A stretch of DNA of 64,000 bases from Chitinophaga horti (GTDB lineage Bacteria > Bacteroidota > Bacteroidia > Chitinophagales > Chitinophagaceae). Positions 1 to 8,570 of the stretch are shown in pieces. The notes under the pieces are model-generated. The model worked only from the letters and a program-made list of their open reading frames with translations, ran no database searches and was not told where the DNA came from. How positions within the stretch are numbered: the first letter of the stretch is position 1; each line of letters starts with the position of its first letter. Location of the stretch: the NCBI RefSeq assembly GCF_022867795.2, contig NZ_CP107006.1:2170001-2234000 (forward strand). The letters are read 5' to 3'. A program made the translations under genes and the position numbers.

Positions 1-336
1 TACAATGATTGCGGCAGCACAACGGACGAGATCGTGGTAGACTTCATGGAGTGCGAAAGCAAACCAGATATACCAAACGCCTTCTCTCCAAACGGTGACG
101 GACGAAACGACATCTTCCGCCCTGTAGTGAGAGGTCCGATGTACGACTACGAGTTACGCATCTTCAACCGTTGGGGCGAAATGGTCTTCATCTCGAAAGA
201 CCTCCACAAAGGATGGGATGGTACACAAAAAGGTCAACCTGTTGACAATTCCACTTTCGTGTGGTGGATGAGTTATAAAAAGGTTCAGAATGGACCAGTG
301 TTCATACTGAAAGGCGAAGTAACCGTGATTCGCTAG
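1..336 (+). CDS. C-terminal end of a T9SS type B secreted surface protein (5' partial)
   Basis: The frame is open from base 1 and ends at TAG 334-336, so only the last 111 residues of a longer gene are present. The tail carries IPNAFSPNGDGRNDIF, then an ELRIFNRWGEMVF strand and a WDG turn. This is the layout of the gliding-motility-associated C-terminal domain (TIGR04131 type), known as the type B sorting signal of the type IX secretion system. It sends the protein across the outer membrane for release or surface attachment. The function of the missing part cannot be told. A terminator-like hairpin follows within 40 bases, so this looks like the last gene of its transcript. Confidence 0.9.
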   Translation, partial: YNDCGSTTDEIVVDFMECESKPDIPNAFSPNGDGRNDIFRPVVRGPMYDYELRIFNRWGEMVFISKDLHKGWDGTQKGQPVDNSTFVWWMSYKKVQNGPVFILKGEVTVIR

Positions 337-373
337 CCTGGTAAACAAAACAAACTAAATACGGTTCTTTCAC

Positions 374-405
374 AGCGAGGTCGCCACAAGCGGCCTCGCT
401 TTTTT
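374..405. terminator. Rho-independent terminator between convergent genes
   Basis: An 11-bp stem (AGCGAGGTCGC / GCGGCCTCGCT, one G-T wobble) with a 5-base loop is followed by six T on the plus strand. It ends the rightward surface-protein gene. It overlaps the stop of the leftward transposase gene and may serve both. Confidence 0.85.
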
Positions 406-931
406 ATACCCGTACCCAATCACGGTAATTGCTCAGCATATCGAACTCATCGCGCCCGCGCTCGTAGAAAAGGCTGGACGAATACCCATAATCGGCAGCC
501 GTGCGGCATAGCCGCCAGTGATGACGGAGGGGATTTTGATGCATATTGTGGAGCAGCTGCATCACCTCACCACTATTTTGCACTTGCCGCGTTATAGCGG
601 GCAATTGCCAGATGCTGCCAACATCGCCACTCATTTCGGGCGATATATGATACAACATCATCGGCTGCTCGTCATATAACAATACCTGCAGCCTGTTGGC
701 GCTTTCGCGCAATAGTCTATCGAACGGTTGCTCGGAGTCATTACGCCTCAATACTTCCATCAAAACATGAATATGGTCGGGCATGATCACGTATCCATAA
801 ATACGCGCACACTTTTTATCATGCAATAACTGCAGATACCTGATGATCACATCCTTACATTTGTCTGATACAAATACACGCTGCCCGTAGCGGATACAGG
901 CCGTACAATAGTAGATCTTACTCGGCTTCAT
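404..931 (-). CDS. REP-associated tyrosine transposase-like protein (Y1_Tnp, RAYT)
   Basis: The 175-residue protein carries MPDHIHVL, the histidine-hydrophobic-histidine (HUH) metal-binding motif of IS200/IS605-type Y1 transposases. A C-terminal region with QNPLRHHW, YGYSSSLFY and a DEF-ML-NYRDW run resembles Y1_Tnp proteins found as single chromosomal copies. Such RAYTs act on REP-type palindromic repeats and are usually not flanked by insertion-sequence ends. I chose the ATG at 931; an in-frame TTG at 952 would add seven residues. Two REP-like repeats lie just upstream, which supports a RAYT rather than a mobile IS. The catalytic tyrosine was not pinned down. The family call is firm and the RAYT subtype is inferred. 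Confidence 0.82.
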   Translation of the reverse strand: MKPSKIYYCTACIRYGQRVFVSDKCKDVIIRYLQLLHDKKCARIYGYVIMPDHIHVLMEVLRRNDSEQPFDRLLRESANRLQVLLYDEQPMMLYHISPEMSGDVGSIWQLPAITRQVQNSGEVMQLLHNMHQNPLRHHWRLCRTAADYGYSSSLFYERGRDEFDMLSNYRDWVRV

Positions 932-1077
932 GAGGTTAACAATTTCACTCAAAGGTAAGCCACTCTCCCCGATCTAACACGCTCAAACATATCGTTTTCA
1001 CTTGAAAGCTCTTATGGTTTCACATCACCTGAAATCACAAAAAGAAACATCCTGCTCAATAATAAGAGAATACACCA

Positions 1078-1212
1078 TCCCCTCAAACACCGGTCAACTA
1101 TAGTAACGCGTGCCCCAGCGCACAATTCATCTTTTGCAACACATTCTCCCCTCAAACACCGGTCATTTATAGTAACGCGCGCGCCAGCGCACCATTCAAC
1201 TTTTGCAACATC
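1078..1212. repeat. Two tandem REP-like repeats upstream of the RAYT gene
   Basis: Two copies of about 66 bases (1078-1143 and 1147-1212, period 69) share TCCCCTCAAACACCGGTCA at one end and CTTTTGCAACA at the other, with about six to eight differences. On the minus strand each contains a 14-base segment able to form a short hairpin (GTGC...GCAC in one; in the other an A-to-G change is tolerated by G-T pairing). A conserved ACCGGT palindrome is also present. The repeats lie 150-280 bases upstream of the RAYT start. An 82-codon open frame across them is only a translation of the repeat. Confidence 0.7.
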
Positions 1213-1220
1213 CTTCAACA

Positions 1221-1248
1221 AAAAAAGGAACGCCACCAGGCGTTCCTT
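1221..1248 (-). terminator. Terminator of serA
   Basis: A perfect 10-bp stem (AAGGAACGCC / GGCGTTCCTT) with a 4-base loop is followed by a run of T on the minus strand. It sits 22 bases past the serA stop. Confidence 0.9.
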
Positions 1249-1270
1249 CACTATCAGCAATTAAATCAAA

Positions 1271-2515
1271 CTAATACAACAACCTCGCTTTAATCGTATG
1301 CGGCACCTCTTTCAGCAACGTAAACGCTTCCTGCGAAAGCTTCGAATCCACGTCCAGTACAACGTAACCAATTGTATCATTGGTTTTAAGGTACTGGCCC
1401 AGGATGTTGATCTTGTTCTGCGACAAGGCCGTGTTGATAGCCGACAATACACCCGGAACGTTCTCGTGAATGTGCAGGATGCGATGCGTATTTTCAACAG
1501 CCGGTACACTGATTGCCGGGATGGTGTGAGAACCGAAGCTGGCACCCTTCTCCAGGTAGTTCAGCATCTTCGCGCTCACATCCAGGCCGATGTTGAATTG
1601 GGCTTCTTCGGTGCTGCCCCCGATATGCGGCGTCAATATCACGTTCGACAGCTTTTGTAACGGTGTGCTGAAAGCCGCACCGTTTTTCTCGGGTTCAATA
1701 GGGAATACGTCGATCGCCGCGCCAGACAGCTGCCCGCTTACCAATGCATCTTTCAGGTCGTCGAGGTTCACCACTTCGCCACGGGCGTAGTTGATGAAAA
1801 TAGCGCCTTTCTTGGCATATTGAAGGATCTCTTTGTCGATCATGTTTTCGGTGCGCGCGGTGGATGGCACGTGCAGGGTAATGATGTCCGACTTGCTGAA
1901 CAGTTCTTTCAGCTGCCGCTCCTGTACGGCGTTACCCAACGGGAGTTTGGTTTCCACATCATAATAAAGCACGTTCATGCCCATCCCTTCGGCCAGTACG
2001 CTCACCTGGCTACCGATGTTACCGTAACCCACTATGCCGAGGGTTTTTCCGCGCAACTCGAAGCTACCGGTCGCTTCTTTTTTCCAGATGCCTTCGTGCG
2101 CAGCGGCGTTCTTGTCGGGAATGCGACGGATCAGCATAATGGAAAGTCCGATCACCAGCTCAGCAACGGAACGGGTATTGGAATACGGTGCGTTAAATAC
2201 CGCTACACCCGAGGTACGGGCTGTTTTGAGGTCAACCTGGTTAGTACCGATACAGAAACAGCCGATCGCCTGTAACTTATTGGCTGCTTCGAGTACAGCG
2301 GCAGTAACCTGCGTTTTGGAGCGGATGCCCAGCAGATGTACGTCTTTGATCTCGCGTACCAGGTCTTCTTCGCTGAGCGCACCGGTAAGTCTTTTCACGT
2401 TCGCGTAACCTGCATCCTTAAACTCGTTGGCTGCAGCCTCGCTAATGTTTTCCAGGAGCAAAATGTTGATCTTTTCCTTCGGATAACTGGTTATTTTACG
2501 TTCACTCATATTCAT
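1271..2515 (-). CDS. serA: D-3-phosphoglycerate dehydrogenase
   Basis: This cytoplasmic enzyme oxidises 3-phosphoglycerate with NAD+ in the first step of serine synthesis. The sequence shows an N-terminal substrate-binding part (VHLLGIRSKTQV), the Rossmann motif GIVGYGNIGSQ, a conserved ARGEVV segment and the catalytic-histidine region TPHIGGSTEEAQ. A C-terminal ACT domain of about 75 residues begins near HRILHIHENVPGVLS and is the usual serine-binding regulatory site. At about 414 residues it matches the short E. coli-type SerA. I used ATG 2515 (ATG 2509 is also possible). An upstream TTG at 2536 lies within a few bases of the expected transcription start and is less likely. Confidence 0.95.
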   Translation of the reverse strand: MNMSERKITSYPKEKINILLLENISEAAANEFKDAGYANVKRLTGALSEEDLVREIKDVHLLGIRSKTQVTAAVLEAANKLQAIGCFCIGTNQVDLKTARTSGVAVFNAPYSNTRSVAELVIGLSIMLIRRIPDKNAAAHEGIWKKEATGSFELRGKTLGIVGYGNIGSQVSVLAEGMGMNVLYYDVETKLPLGNAVQERQLKELFSKSDIITLHVPSTARTENMIDKEILQYAKKGAIFINYARGEVVNLDDLKDALVSGQLSGAAIDVFPIEPEKNGAAFSTPLQKLSNVILTPHIGGSTEEAQFNIGLDVSAKMLNYLEKGASFGSHTIPAISVPAVENTHRILHIHENVPGVLSAINTALSQNKINILGQYLKTNDTIGYVVLDVDSKLSQEAFTLLKEVPHTIKARLLY

Positions 2516-2540
2516 CTTTATTTTCGATAACGTCAAGTCG

Positions 2541-2571
2541 CAAACCTACCAGAGTTTAAGCACAAATCAAA
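2541..2571 (-). promoter_or_regulatory. Bacteroidota-type promoter for serA
   Basis: On the minus strand TTTG (2571-2568) is followed after exactly 19 bases by TAGGTTTG (2548-2541). This fits the Bacteroidota -33/-7 consensus TTTG-N19-21-TAnnTTTG. Transcription would start near 2535, about 20 bases before the chosen start codon. Confidence 0.75.
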
Positions 2572-2764
2572 TACCGGCTTCAGCAAATTCGATTTTCTCA
2601 AAATTTTGGGTCGACTTGGCTCATTTTTTGAATAAATTTTAGGATCATATCTTAAAAACTCCTTAAAAAACGAGCGTATCGTGCAATTTTATTTGGCAAA
2701 GGCGGTATCAGCGCTTATTTTTAGGGCTTTTATAACCAAACTGACCCATAGTTTTCTATTAGAG

Positions 2765-3982
2765 ATGAAGTGCAAGCATGCAGCCATAGGTGTTTTAGCC
2801 ATGTCCTTATCAGCTTCGCTCCTGTTTTCAGGATGTAGCAATAGCGTGGCCCACCGGAAAGACGTGAAGAATGAGAACAATCCAAATGAGAATGTCTACA
2901 CCCTTGGACTAACAGCCGCGCAAAAGGATTCTATCCGCAACCTGCCGGCCAGTAAGCGCATCAGCCGTGATATGGCTTTTGTTTATGCAGAAAAACTGAA
3001 GAGAAGTGGGTTCAACGGTGCTATCCTGGTCGCACGTAAAGGGGTTGTGTTATACGAAAATTATAATGGCTTCGAGGACTTCAAAACCCGTACGCCGCTT
3101 ACAGATAGTTCCAGCTTCCAGCTTGCTTCGGTGTCGAAAACGTTCACAGGTATGGCTATAATGCACCTGGTAGAAAAAGCGCAGCTTTCTTTGGAAGATA
3201 GCCTGCAACACTTCTTCCCCGACTTCCCCTATAAAGGCATCACGGTAAGAATGTTGCTCAATCACCGCAGCGGCCTGCCGAATTATCTTTACTTCTGCGA
3301 CAGCCTTTGGCCTGATCGCAATAAACTCATGACCAACAACGATGTGATCGGCCTCATGATCAAACATCGCCCACGCATACAACATCTTCCTAACACGCAT
3401 TTCCAGTATTGTAATACGAACTACCTGCTGCTGGCCTCTATCGTTGAAAAGGTGAGCGGAGAAAAGTTCCCGGACTTCATGCAGCACACGTTCTTCCAGC
3501 CACTGGATATGTACAACACGTTTGTCGACGACGGTCTCAGGCCTAAACGTCCGCATCAGACGGTAAGCCACGACTTCCGCGGCAGGCCCGAGCCAGATGT
3601 GAACTTCGATGGTGTGGTAGGTGATAAAGGCATTTACAGCACGGCACAAGACATGTTGAAATGGGACCAGGCGCTCTACTCCGGGAAACTTTTTAGCGAC
3701 GCTACTTTGAAAGAAGCCTTTCAGCCTTACAGCAATGAAAAGCCAGGCATCCGCAATTATGGCTTAGGCTGGCGTTTGATGGTGTATCCTGATAGTACGC
3801 GTAATATCGTTTACCACAACGGCTGGTGGCATGGTAACAACACGGTGTTCTATCGTTTTGTGCATGATTCTACCACGCTGGTGATATTGGGCAATCGCTA
3901 CAACCGCGCTATTTACCATGCTGTAAAACCTATCCGCGAAGTGTTAGGACAGGCAGATGGTGAAGAAGCCGGGGCCGAATAG
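2765..3982 (+). CDS. Serine hydrolase lipoprotein of the class C beta-lactamase/DD-peptidase family
   Basis: The 405-residue protein begins with a lipoprotein signal peptide ending LLFSGC, so it is probably anchored in a cell-envelope membrane facing the periplasm or outside. It has the three active-site motifs of the beta-lactamase (PF00144) fold: S122-V-S-K125 with nucleophile S122, Y215-C-N217 and H351-N-G in place of the KTG box. Members cleave D-amino-acid peptides, esters or beta-lactams, and the substrate cannot be told from sequence. I chose ATG 2765 because it opens directly on the signal peptide. The upstream GTG at 2681 would add 28 residues before it. It stands alone and is convergent with the CDF gene. 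Confidence 0.88.
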   Translation: MKCKHAAIGVLAMSLSASLLFSGCSNSVAHRKDVKNENNPNENVYTLGLTAAQKDSIRNLPASKRISRDMAFVYAEKLKRSGFNGAILVARKGVVLYENYNGFEDFKTRTPLTDSSSFQLASVSKTFTGMAIMHLVEKAQLSLEDSLQHFFPDFPYKGITVRMLLNHRSGLPNYLYFCDSLWPDRNKLMTNNDVIGLMIKHRPRIQHLPNTHFQYCNTNYLLLASIVEKVSGEKFPDFMQHTFFQPLDMYNTFVDDGLRPKRPHQTVSHDFRGRPEPDVNFDGVVGDKGIYSTAQDMLKWDQALYSGKLFSDATLKEAFQPYSNEKPGIRNYGLGWRLMVYPDSTRNIVYHNGWWHGNNTVFYRFVHDSTTLVILGNRYNRAIYHAVKPIREVLGQADGEEAGAE

Positions 3983-3983
3983 C

Positions 3984-4964
3984 CTATTCGCCGTGCTTGC
4001 GGTTAGGCAGCACGTTACTTCTTGTCCATTCAATTTTCTCTTTAAAAGGATGACTGCGCACCGGGCATTGCAGCAGCTGGCAGTATGGACAGCTCGTAGG
4101 CACGCACGGATCGGTGTGTATAAAAAACTCCGTTTCTCCCTTCGGTAATTCCCGGTTGATGAGTGCATCCACCGCTTTCAGTTCATCGTGAGCCTGACTT
4201 AATTCGATGTAGTAAGGCATGGTGATATGACAGTCGATGTGATAGTTGCTGCCGTACTGTTGCACCCGCATATTGTGTACGTCGATCCACATGGGGCGGC
4301 GGTGGGTGGATAGAATATCGATCACCTTATCAACGACCTGCATATCGGTTTCATCCATCAAACCAGAAATAGAACGGCGCAACAGTTGATAACCTTTAAA
4401 CAGGATGAAGCCACCCATAATGGCCGACGTCGCCGGGTCTATCCAGTCCCAGCCTGTAAAGTGAATCAGTAACAGCGCGATGATCAATGCGACCGAGCTG
4501 TAAGCATCCGTGAGGATGTGCTGCCCGTTCCCGCTCAGCGTAATCGAACCGGAGCGTTTTCCTGCATACAACAGGTATCTTCCCAAAACGAAATTGATCA
4601 CTGTAGTGGCCCCTGTAATCCATACACCCTGGTCCACATCCTCGATAGGTGCCGGCGTAAAAAAGTATTGCGCGGCTTTAAACAGGATAAGACAGCCCGC
4701 AATAAAGATCATCGCGCCCTCAAATCCAATCGAGAAAAACTCTACCTTTCCATGTCCGTAGGGGTGGTTTTCGTCGCGGGGTTTGCTGGTGAGGTAGATG
4801 CTGTAACTTGCGAAAGCGCCCGCCACCACGTTGATGATCGACTCCAGGGCATCCGAAAGGATCGCCACAGAATGCGTCATAAACCAGGCGGTGAACTTGG
4901 CGATCGTCAATACAAAACTGACCGCCAGCGATAACAGGATGATGCGGAACTCTCTCTTCAGCAA
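3984..4964 (-). CDS. Cation diffusion facilitator (CDF) metal transporter with Cys-rich tail
   Basis: This inner-membrane antiporter family exports divalent metals (Zn, Fe, Mn, Co) in exchange for protons. About six membrane helices are followed by a cytoplasmic domain. SDALES in helix 2 and HILTD in helix 5 (an HxxxD metal site) mark the transport site; a DENHPYGHGK loop and the tail HTDPC are typical. Beyond the usual end there is CVPTSCPYCQLLQC, a four-cysteine cluster. Translation must begin at TTG 4964, since the first internal Met (residue 29) would remove helix 1 and no upstream in-frame ATG was seen. The metal specificity is not resolved. Its stop lies one base from the end of the convergent hydrolase gene. 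Confidence 0.9.
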   Translation of the reverse strand: MLKREFRIILLSLAVSFVLTIAKFTAWFMTHSVAILSDALESIINVVAGAFASYSIYLTSKPRDENHPYGHGKVEFFSIGFEGAMIFIAGCLILFKAAQYFFTPAPIEDVDQGVWITGATTVINFVLGRYLLYAGKRSGSITLSGNGQHILTDAYSSVALIIALLLIHFTGWDWIDPATSAIMGGFILFKGYQLLRRSISGLMDETDMQVVDKVIDILSTHRRPMWIDVHNMRVQQYGSNYHIDCHITMPYYIELSQAHDELKAVDALINRELPKGETEFFIHTDPCVPTSCPYCQLLQCPVRSHPFKEKIEWTRSNVLPNRKHGE

Positions 4965-5042
4965 ATGAACAGGTTTAGTGAGACAAATATCTTGTAAAAC
5001 CGCCGATTATCGTGCCAGTTGACTTAAATTTTATATTCGCGT

Positions 5043-5561
5043 ATGGATTTGCGTAACGCCATTTTAGAAGAGCATTCAAAGGAACAAACATTAAAACTGG
5101 CGGCTTACATCGGTAACGATAAGAAGCGTTTTGCCGAATTGGTCAGCCTGGTGCTGCATGATGAATACCGCGTCGTGCAACGCGCCGCCTGGACGCTCCG
5201 CCACGTCGTAGAAGACCACCCCACGCTTATCAAGCCTCACATCGATGCGCTCATTACTCGGCTTGGCGATCCCGGCATACCGGTAGCGGTTAAACGCAAT
5301 GTAATGGCCGTACTGCAACAGGTGCCCATCCCCGAACACCTGCACGGCCCGGTGATGAACTATTGCTTCGACTTCCTGCAGGACCCGCAGGAGACGATTG
5401 CCGTGAAGTCTTTCTCCATGGTGATACTCGCGCAGCTTGCCAAATCTTACCCCGATATCCGTAATGAGATCGTACTCGTGATCAGTGACTTACTGGAGCA
5501 GGAACCGAGTGCAGGCATCCGGTCGAGAGCGGCGAAAACACTCAGGCAGTTAGGTACCTAG
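5043..5561 (+). CDS. HEAT-repeat protein of unknown role
   Basis: The 172-residue protein is cytoplasmic (no signal peptide or membrane segment) and mostly helical. It contains about four HEAT-like helical pairs, seen in segments such as VQRAAWTLRHVVEDHP, VAVKRNVMAVLQQVPIP and GIRSRAAKTLRQLG. HEAT proteins act as binding scaffolds, and no catalytic motif is visible. It diverges from the CDF transporter with a 78-base gap. The function is unknown. Confidence 0.75.
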   Translation: MDLRNAILEEHSKEQTLKLAAYIGNDKKRFAELVSLVLHDEYRVVQRAAWTLRHVVEDHPTLIKPHIDALITRLGDPGIPVAVKRNVMAVLQQVPIPEHLHGPVMNYCFDFLQDPQETIAVKSFSMVILAQLAKSYPDIRNEIVLVISDLLEQEPSAGIRSRAAKTLRQLGT

Positions 5562-5644
5562 TTTCAGCGCGAACTTACAACTAACCCGGCGATAATACAT
5601 TCACTTACCCGGCGTAAAACGTTTCGAAGCACCCAATCTCACCA

Positions 5645-5674
5645 TAAAAAAAGCCCGGGACCACGTCCCAGGCT
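5645..5674 (-). terminator. Terminator of the thrS-infC unit
   Basis: A 10-bp stem (one G-T pair) with a 3-base loop is followed by seven T on the minus strand. It lies 24 bases past the infC stop, so no further ribosomal gene belongs to this transcript. Confidence 0.9.
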
Positions 5675-5697
5675 TCTTCCGTGAAATATCGATACCC

Positions 5698-6498
5698 TTA
5701 GTTACTACCTTCCGTATTTTGATCCGGCGTAGGTTCTGCTGCTGCGGGTTTGTTTTTGTATTGGATGTTGATGGGCGGTCTGCCGCTTGGCGTAATCTGC
5801 GTAGTGCCTGGTTGAGGCGCTGATGCAGCCGGTGCAGGTCTTGGTTCACCAGCGGGCCTTTCCGGGCGCTCTGGTCTTTCAGGCCTTTCCGCTCTTTCTG
5901 CTTTGTCAGGCTTTTCAGATGGCTTCTTCTTCGCGCTCTTAGGTGCGAAAATAGCGATCATCCTTTTACCTTCCATCGTCGGCATACCTTCCAGTGCGCC
6001 CACCTCTGCGAGGCGTTCTGCGAACTTCAGCAGGATCAGTTCACCACGTTCTTTAAACATGATCGCACGGCCTTTAAACTGAACGTACGTTTTTACTTTA
6101 TTACCTTCCTTCAGGAATTTCTCGGCATGTTTCGCCTTGAAGTCAAAGTCATGATCGTCCGTGTTCGGCGTAAAGCGAATCTCTTTTACTTCGCTTTTAT
6201 GCGCGTTGGCTTTCATTTCCTTTTCCTTCTTCTTCTTCTCGTAAAGGAATTTATTGTAATCGATGATTCTACATACGGGGGGAACGGCATTTGGGGAAAT
6301 TTCTACCAGGTCGAGACCCTGATCTTCCGCCATACGCAACGCCTCATCAGTACGATATACGCCGACCTCCACATTGTCACCTACCAATCGAACTTCAGGA
6401 ACGCGGATCATCCTGTTGGTGCGATGTTCTTGTTGTTGTTCTCTTCTGAAGTTAGGGCCTTTACCCCGGTTGAAATTTGGCTTTGGTCTTTGTTGCAT
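5698..6498 (-). CDS. infC: Translation initiation factor IF-3 with a long Pro/Ala/Glu tail
   Basis: IF-3 binds the 30S subunit, keeps subunits apart and checks start-codon pairing. The N-terminal domain (NRMIRVPEVRLVGD, GLDLVEISPNAVPPVC) and the lysine-rich linker are clear. The C-terminal domain (VKEIRFTPNTDDHDF, VQFKGRAIMFKERG) ends near IAIFAPK. About 75 more residues follow that are not part of the classic factor. They are rich in P, A, E and K and include four tandem ERP units, so they are probably disordered. Start is ATG, unlike the AUU of E. coli infC. It follows thrS by 59 bases and is probably co-transcribed, but rpmI and rplT do not follow. Confidence 0.96.
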   Translation of the reverse strand: MQQRPKPNFNRGKGPNFRREQQQEHRTNRMIRVPEVRLVGDNVEVGVYRTDEALRMAEDQGLDLVEISPNAVPPVCRIIDYNKFLYEKKKKEKEMKANAHKSEVKEIRFTPNTDDHDFDFKAKHAEKFLKEGNKVKTYVQFKGRAIMFKERGELILLKFAERLAEVGALEGMPTMEGKRMIAIFAPKSAKKKPSEKPDKAERAERPERPERPERPAGEPRPAPAASAPQPGTTQITPSGRPPINIQYKNKPAAAEPTPDQNTEGSN

Positions 6499-6557
6499 TA
6501 AGAAAAATAAAGTTCTAAAATTAAATTTTACTGTTTGATACGTAAATTACGACTTTC

Positions 6558-8501
6558 TTACTCAAAAGGTTTGCGATTTATTACTTCGTCGGTTACCATG
6601 TCGATGAAATTTTTAATCTCCATGGTTCCCAGGTCTCCTTTTGCCTGTCGGCGTACTGCCACCAGGTTATCGGTTGCTTCCTTCTCGCCCAGCACCAGCA
6701 TGTATGGAATCTTGGCTAGCTCGGCTTCGCGGATCTTTTTACCGATTTTCTCGCTACGATCGTCAATCTCTGCGCGAATTTCGGAATTTTTCAGCAATTC
6801 TGCCACTTTTTCCGCATAAGCCTGGCTCTTGTCACTGATTGGCAGGATTTTCACCTGGGTAGGTGCCAGCCACAGCGGGAACTTTCCGGCTACGTGCTCG
6901 ATCAGTACGGCAATAAAGCGCTCCAGCGATCCGAACGGCGCCCTGTGAATCATTACAGGACGGTGTTTGGCGTTGTCGGCCCCGATATACTCCAGCTCAA
7001 AACGCTCTGGAAGGTTGTAATCTACCTGGATGGTACCAAGCTGCCATTTGCGGCCCAGCGCATCCTTCACCATGAAATCAAGTTTCGGGCCATAGAATGC
7101 AGCTTCGCCATATTCTACCACAGTTGGCAGTCCTTTTTCTTTCGCACTCTCGATAATCGCCTGTTCTGCCAGGTTCCAGTTCTCGTCGCTGCCAATGTAT
7201 TTGGAGCGATCTTCCTTGTCACGCAGCGATATCTGTGCGGTATAATCTGTAAAGTTCAGGCTTTTGAATACGTACAGCACAAGGTCGATCACTTTGATGA
7301 ACTCTTCTTTCACCTGGTCGGGGCGACAGAAAAGGTGGGCATCATCCTGCGTAAAGCCACGTACACGGGTCAAGCCGTGCAACTCTCCGTGCTGCTCATA
7401 CCGGTAAACTGTACCAAATTCCGCAAGGCGAACGGGTAAATCTTTATAAGACTTAGGCGATGCTTTGTATATCTCGCAGTGGTGCGGACAGTTCATCGGT
7501 TTCAGCAAAAACTCCTCTCCTTCTTCGGGAGTAGAAATCGGCTGAAAGCTGTCCTTACCGTATTTCTCATAGTGACCGGAAGTCACATACAACTGTTTCG
7601 ATCCGATGTGTGGCGTAACTACCGGCAGGTAACCGCTCTCGATTTGCGCACGCTGCAAGAACTGCTGCAGTCGTTCGCGGAGCATAGCACCTTTAGGCAG
7701 CCACAGTGGCAGGCCCAGACCTACTTTCTCAGAGAAAGTAAACAGTTCCAGCTCTTTACCCAGTTTGCGGTGGTCGCGTTTTTTCGCTTCCTCCAGCAAT
7801 AACAGGTGCTCGTCCAGTTCCTTCTGCGTCGGGAAAGTGATACCATAGATGCGGGTCAGCATCTTGTTTTTCTCATTTCCGCGCCAGTAAGCACCGGCTA
7901 TATTGGTGAGTTTGATCGCTTTAATAAAACCAGTGTTCGGGATGTGTGGTCCGCGGCAAAGGTCGGTGAAGCCGCCCTGGGTATAAAAGGTAATGGTACC
8001 GTCCTGCAGGTCGTTGATAAGTTCCAGTTTGTACTGGTCTTGCTTGTCGGTGAAGTAAGTAAGTGCGTCTGCTTTGGACACGTCTTTACGTACGTATGAG
8101 TTGTTCTGTTTGGCCAGTTCATTCATTTTGGCCTCCAGTTTACGCAGGTCTTCCTCCCCGATCTGGCGGTCGCCCAGGTCGATGTCATAGTAAAAACCAC
8201 CGCTTTCGATCGCCGGACCAATACCCAGCTTCACCCCGGGAAACAGCGCTTCCAGGGCCTCGGCCATCAGGTGGGCTGAGGAGTGCCACAACGTGGACTT
8301 GCCCTCCTGGTCGTTCCAGGTCAGGAGCTGCAACGTACTATCCTGCGTGATCGGGCGTGTGGCGTCGATCACCTCGCCGTTTACTTTGGCCGATAATACT
8401 TTGCGCGCAAGTCCTTCACTGATTGACTTGGCAATGTCCAGTGCGGATACGCCTGGTTCATACTGTCTGACTGCTCCATCCGGGAGTGTAATGTTGATCA
8501 T
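6558..8501 (-). CDS. thrS: Threonyl-tRNA synthetase
   Basis: This enzyme attaches threonine to tRNA-Thr. The 647 residues show the full bacterial domain order: an N-terminal TGS domain ([16 protein letters not shown]), the editing domain with [11 protein letters not shown], and the class II catalytic core. The core carries [10 protein letters not shown], motif 2 ([20 protein letters not shown]) and motif 3 ([18 protein letters not shown]). The C-terminal anticodon-binding domain begins [15 protein letters not shown]. Length and motifs are normal. It heads the thrS-infC unit. No convincing regulatory leader was found in the 69 bases upstream. Confidence 0.97.
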   Translation of the reverse strand: MINITLPDGAVRQYEPGVSALDIAKSISEGLARKVLSAKVNGEVIDATRPITQDSTLQLLTWNDQEGKSTLWHSSAHLMAEALEALFPGVKLGIGPAIESGGFYYDIDLGDRQIGEEDLRKLEAKMNELAKQNNSYVRKDVSKADALTYFTDKQDQYKLELINDLQDGTITFYTQGGFTDLCRGPHIPNTGFIKAIKLTNIAGAYWRGNEKNKMLTRIYGITFPTQKELDEHLLLLEEAKKRDHRKLGKELELFTFSEKVGLGLPLWLPKGAMLRERLQQFLQRAQIESGYLPVVTPHIGSKQLYVTSGHYEKYGKDSFQPISTPEEGEEFLLKPMNCPHHCEIYKASPKSYKDLPVRLAEFGTVYRYEQHGELHGLTRVRGFTQDDAHLFCRPDQVKEEFIKVIDLVLYVFKSLNFTDYTAQISLRDKEDRSKYIGSDENWNLAEQAIIESAKEKGLPTVVEYGEAAFYGPKLDFMVKDALGRKWQLGTIQVDYNLPERFELEYIGADNAKHRPVMIHRAPFGSLERFIAVLIEHVAGKFPLWLAPTQVKILPISDKSQAYAEKVAELLKNSEIRAEIDDRSEKIGKKIREAELAKIPYMLVLGEKEATDNLVAVRRQAKGDLGTMEIKNFIDMVTDEVINRKPFE

Positions 8502-8570
8502 ATTAGTCTTAGATCTTCTTTATAAAATGCTTGCGAAGTTAAGCAATTGGGTGGAAATTAACCAGCAGTG

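Noticed and set aside
404..931. Complete IS200/IS605 insertion sequence
   Set aside because: No tnpB gene and no clear left/right end hairpins flank the gene. The nearby repeats fit a REP-RAYT pair better.
1012..1260. 82-codon open frame with internal amino-acid repeats on the minus strand
   Set aside because: It only translates the two REP-like DNA repeats and the serA terminator. No start signal or other coding sign supports a protein.
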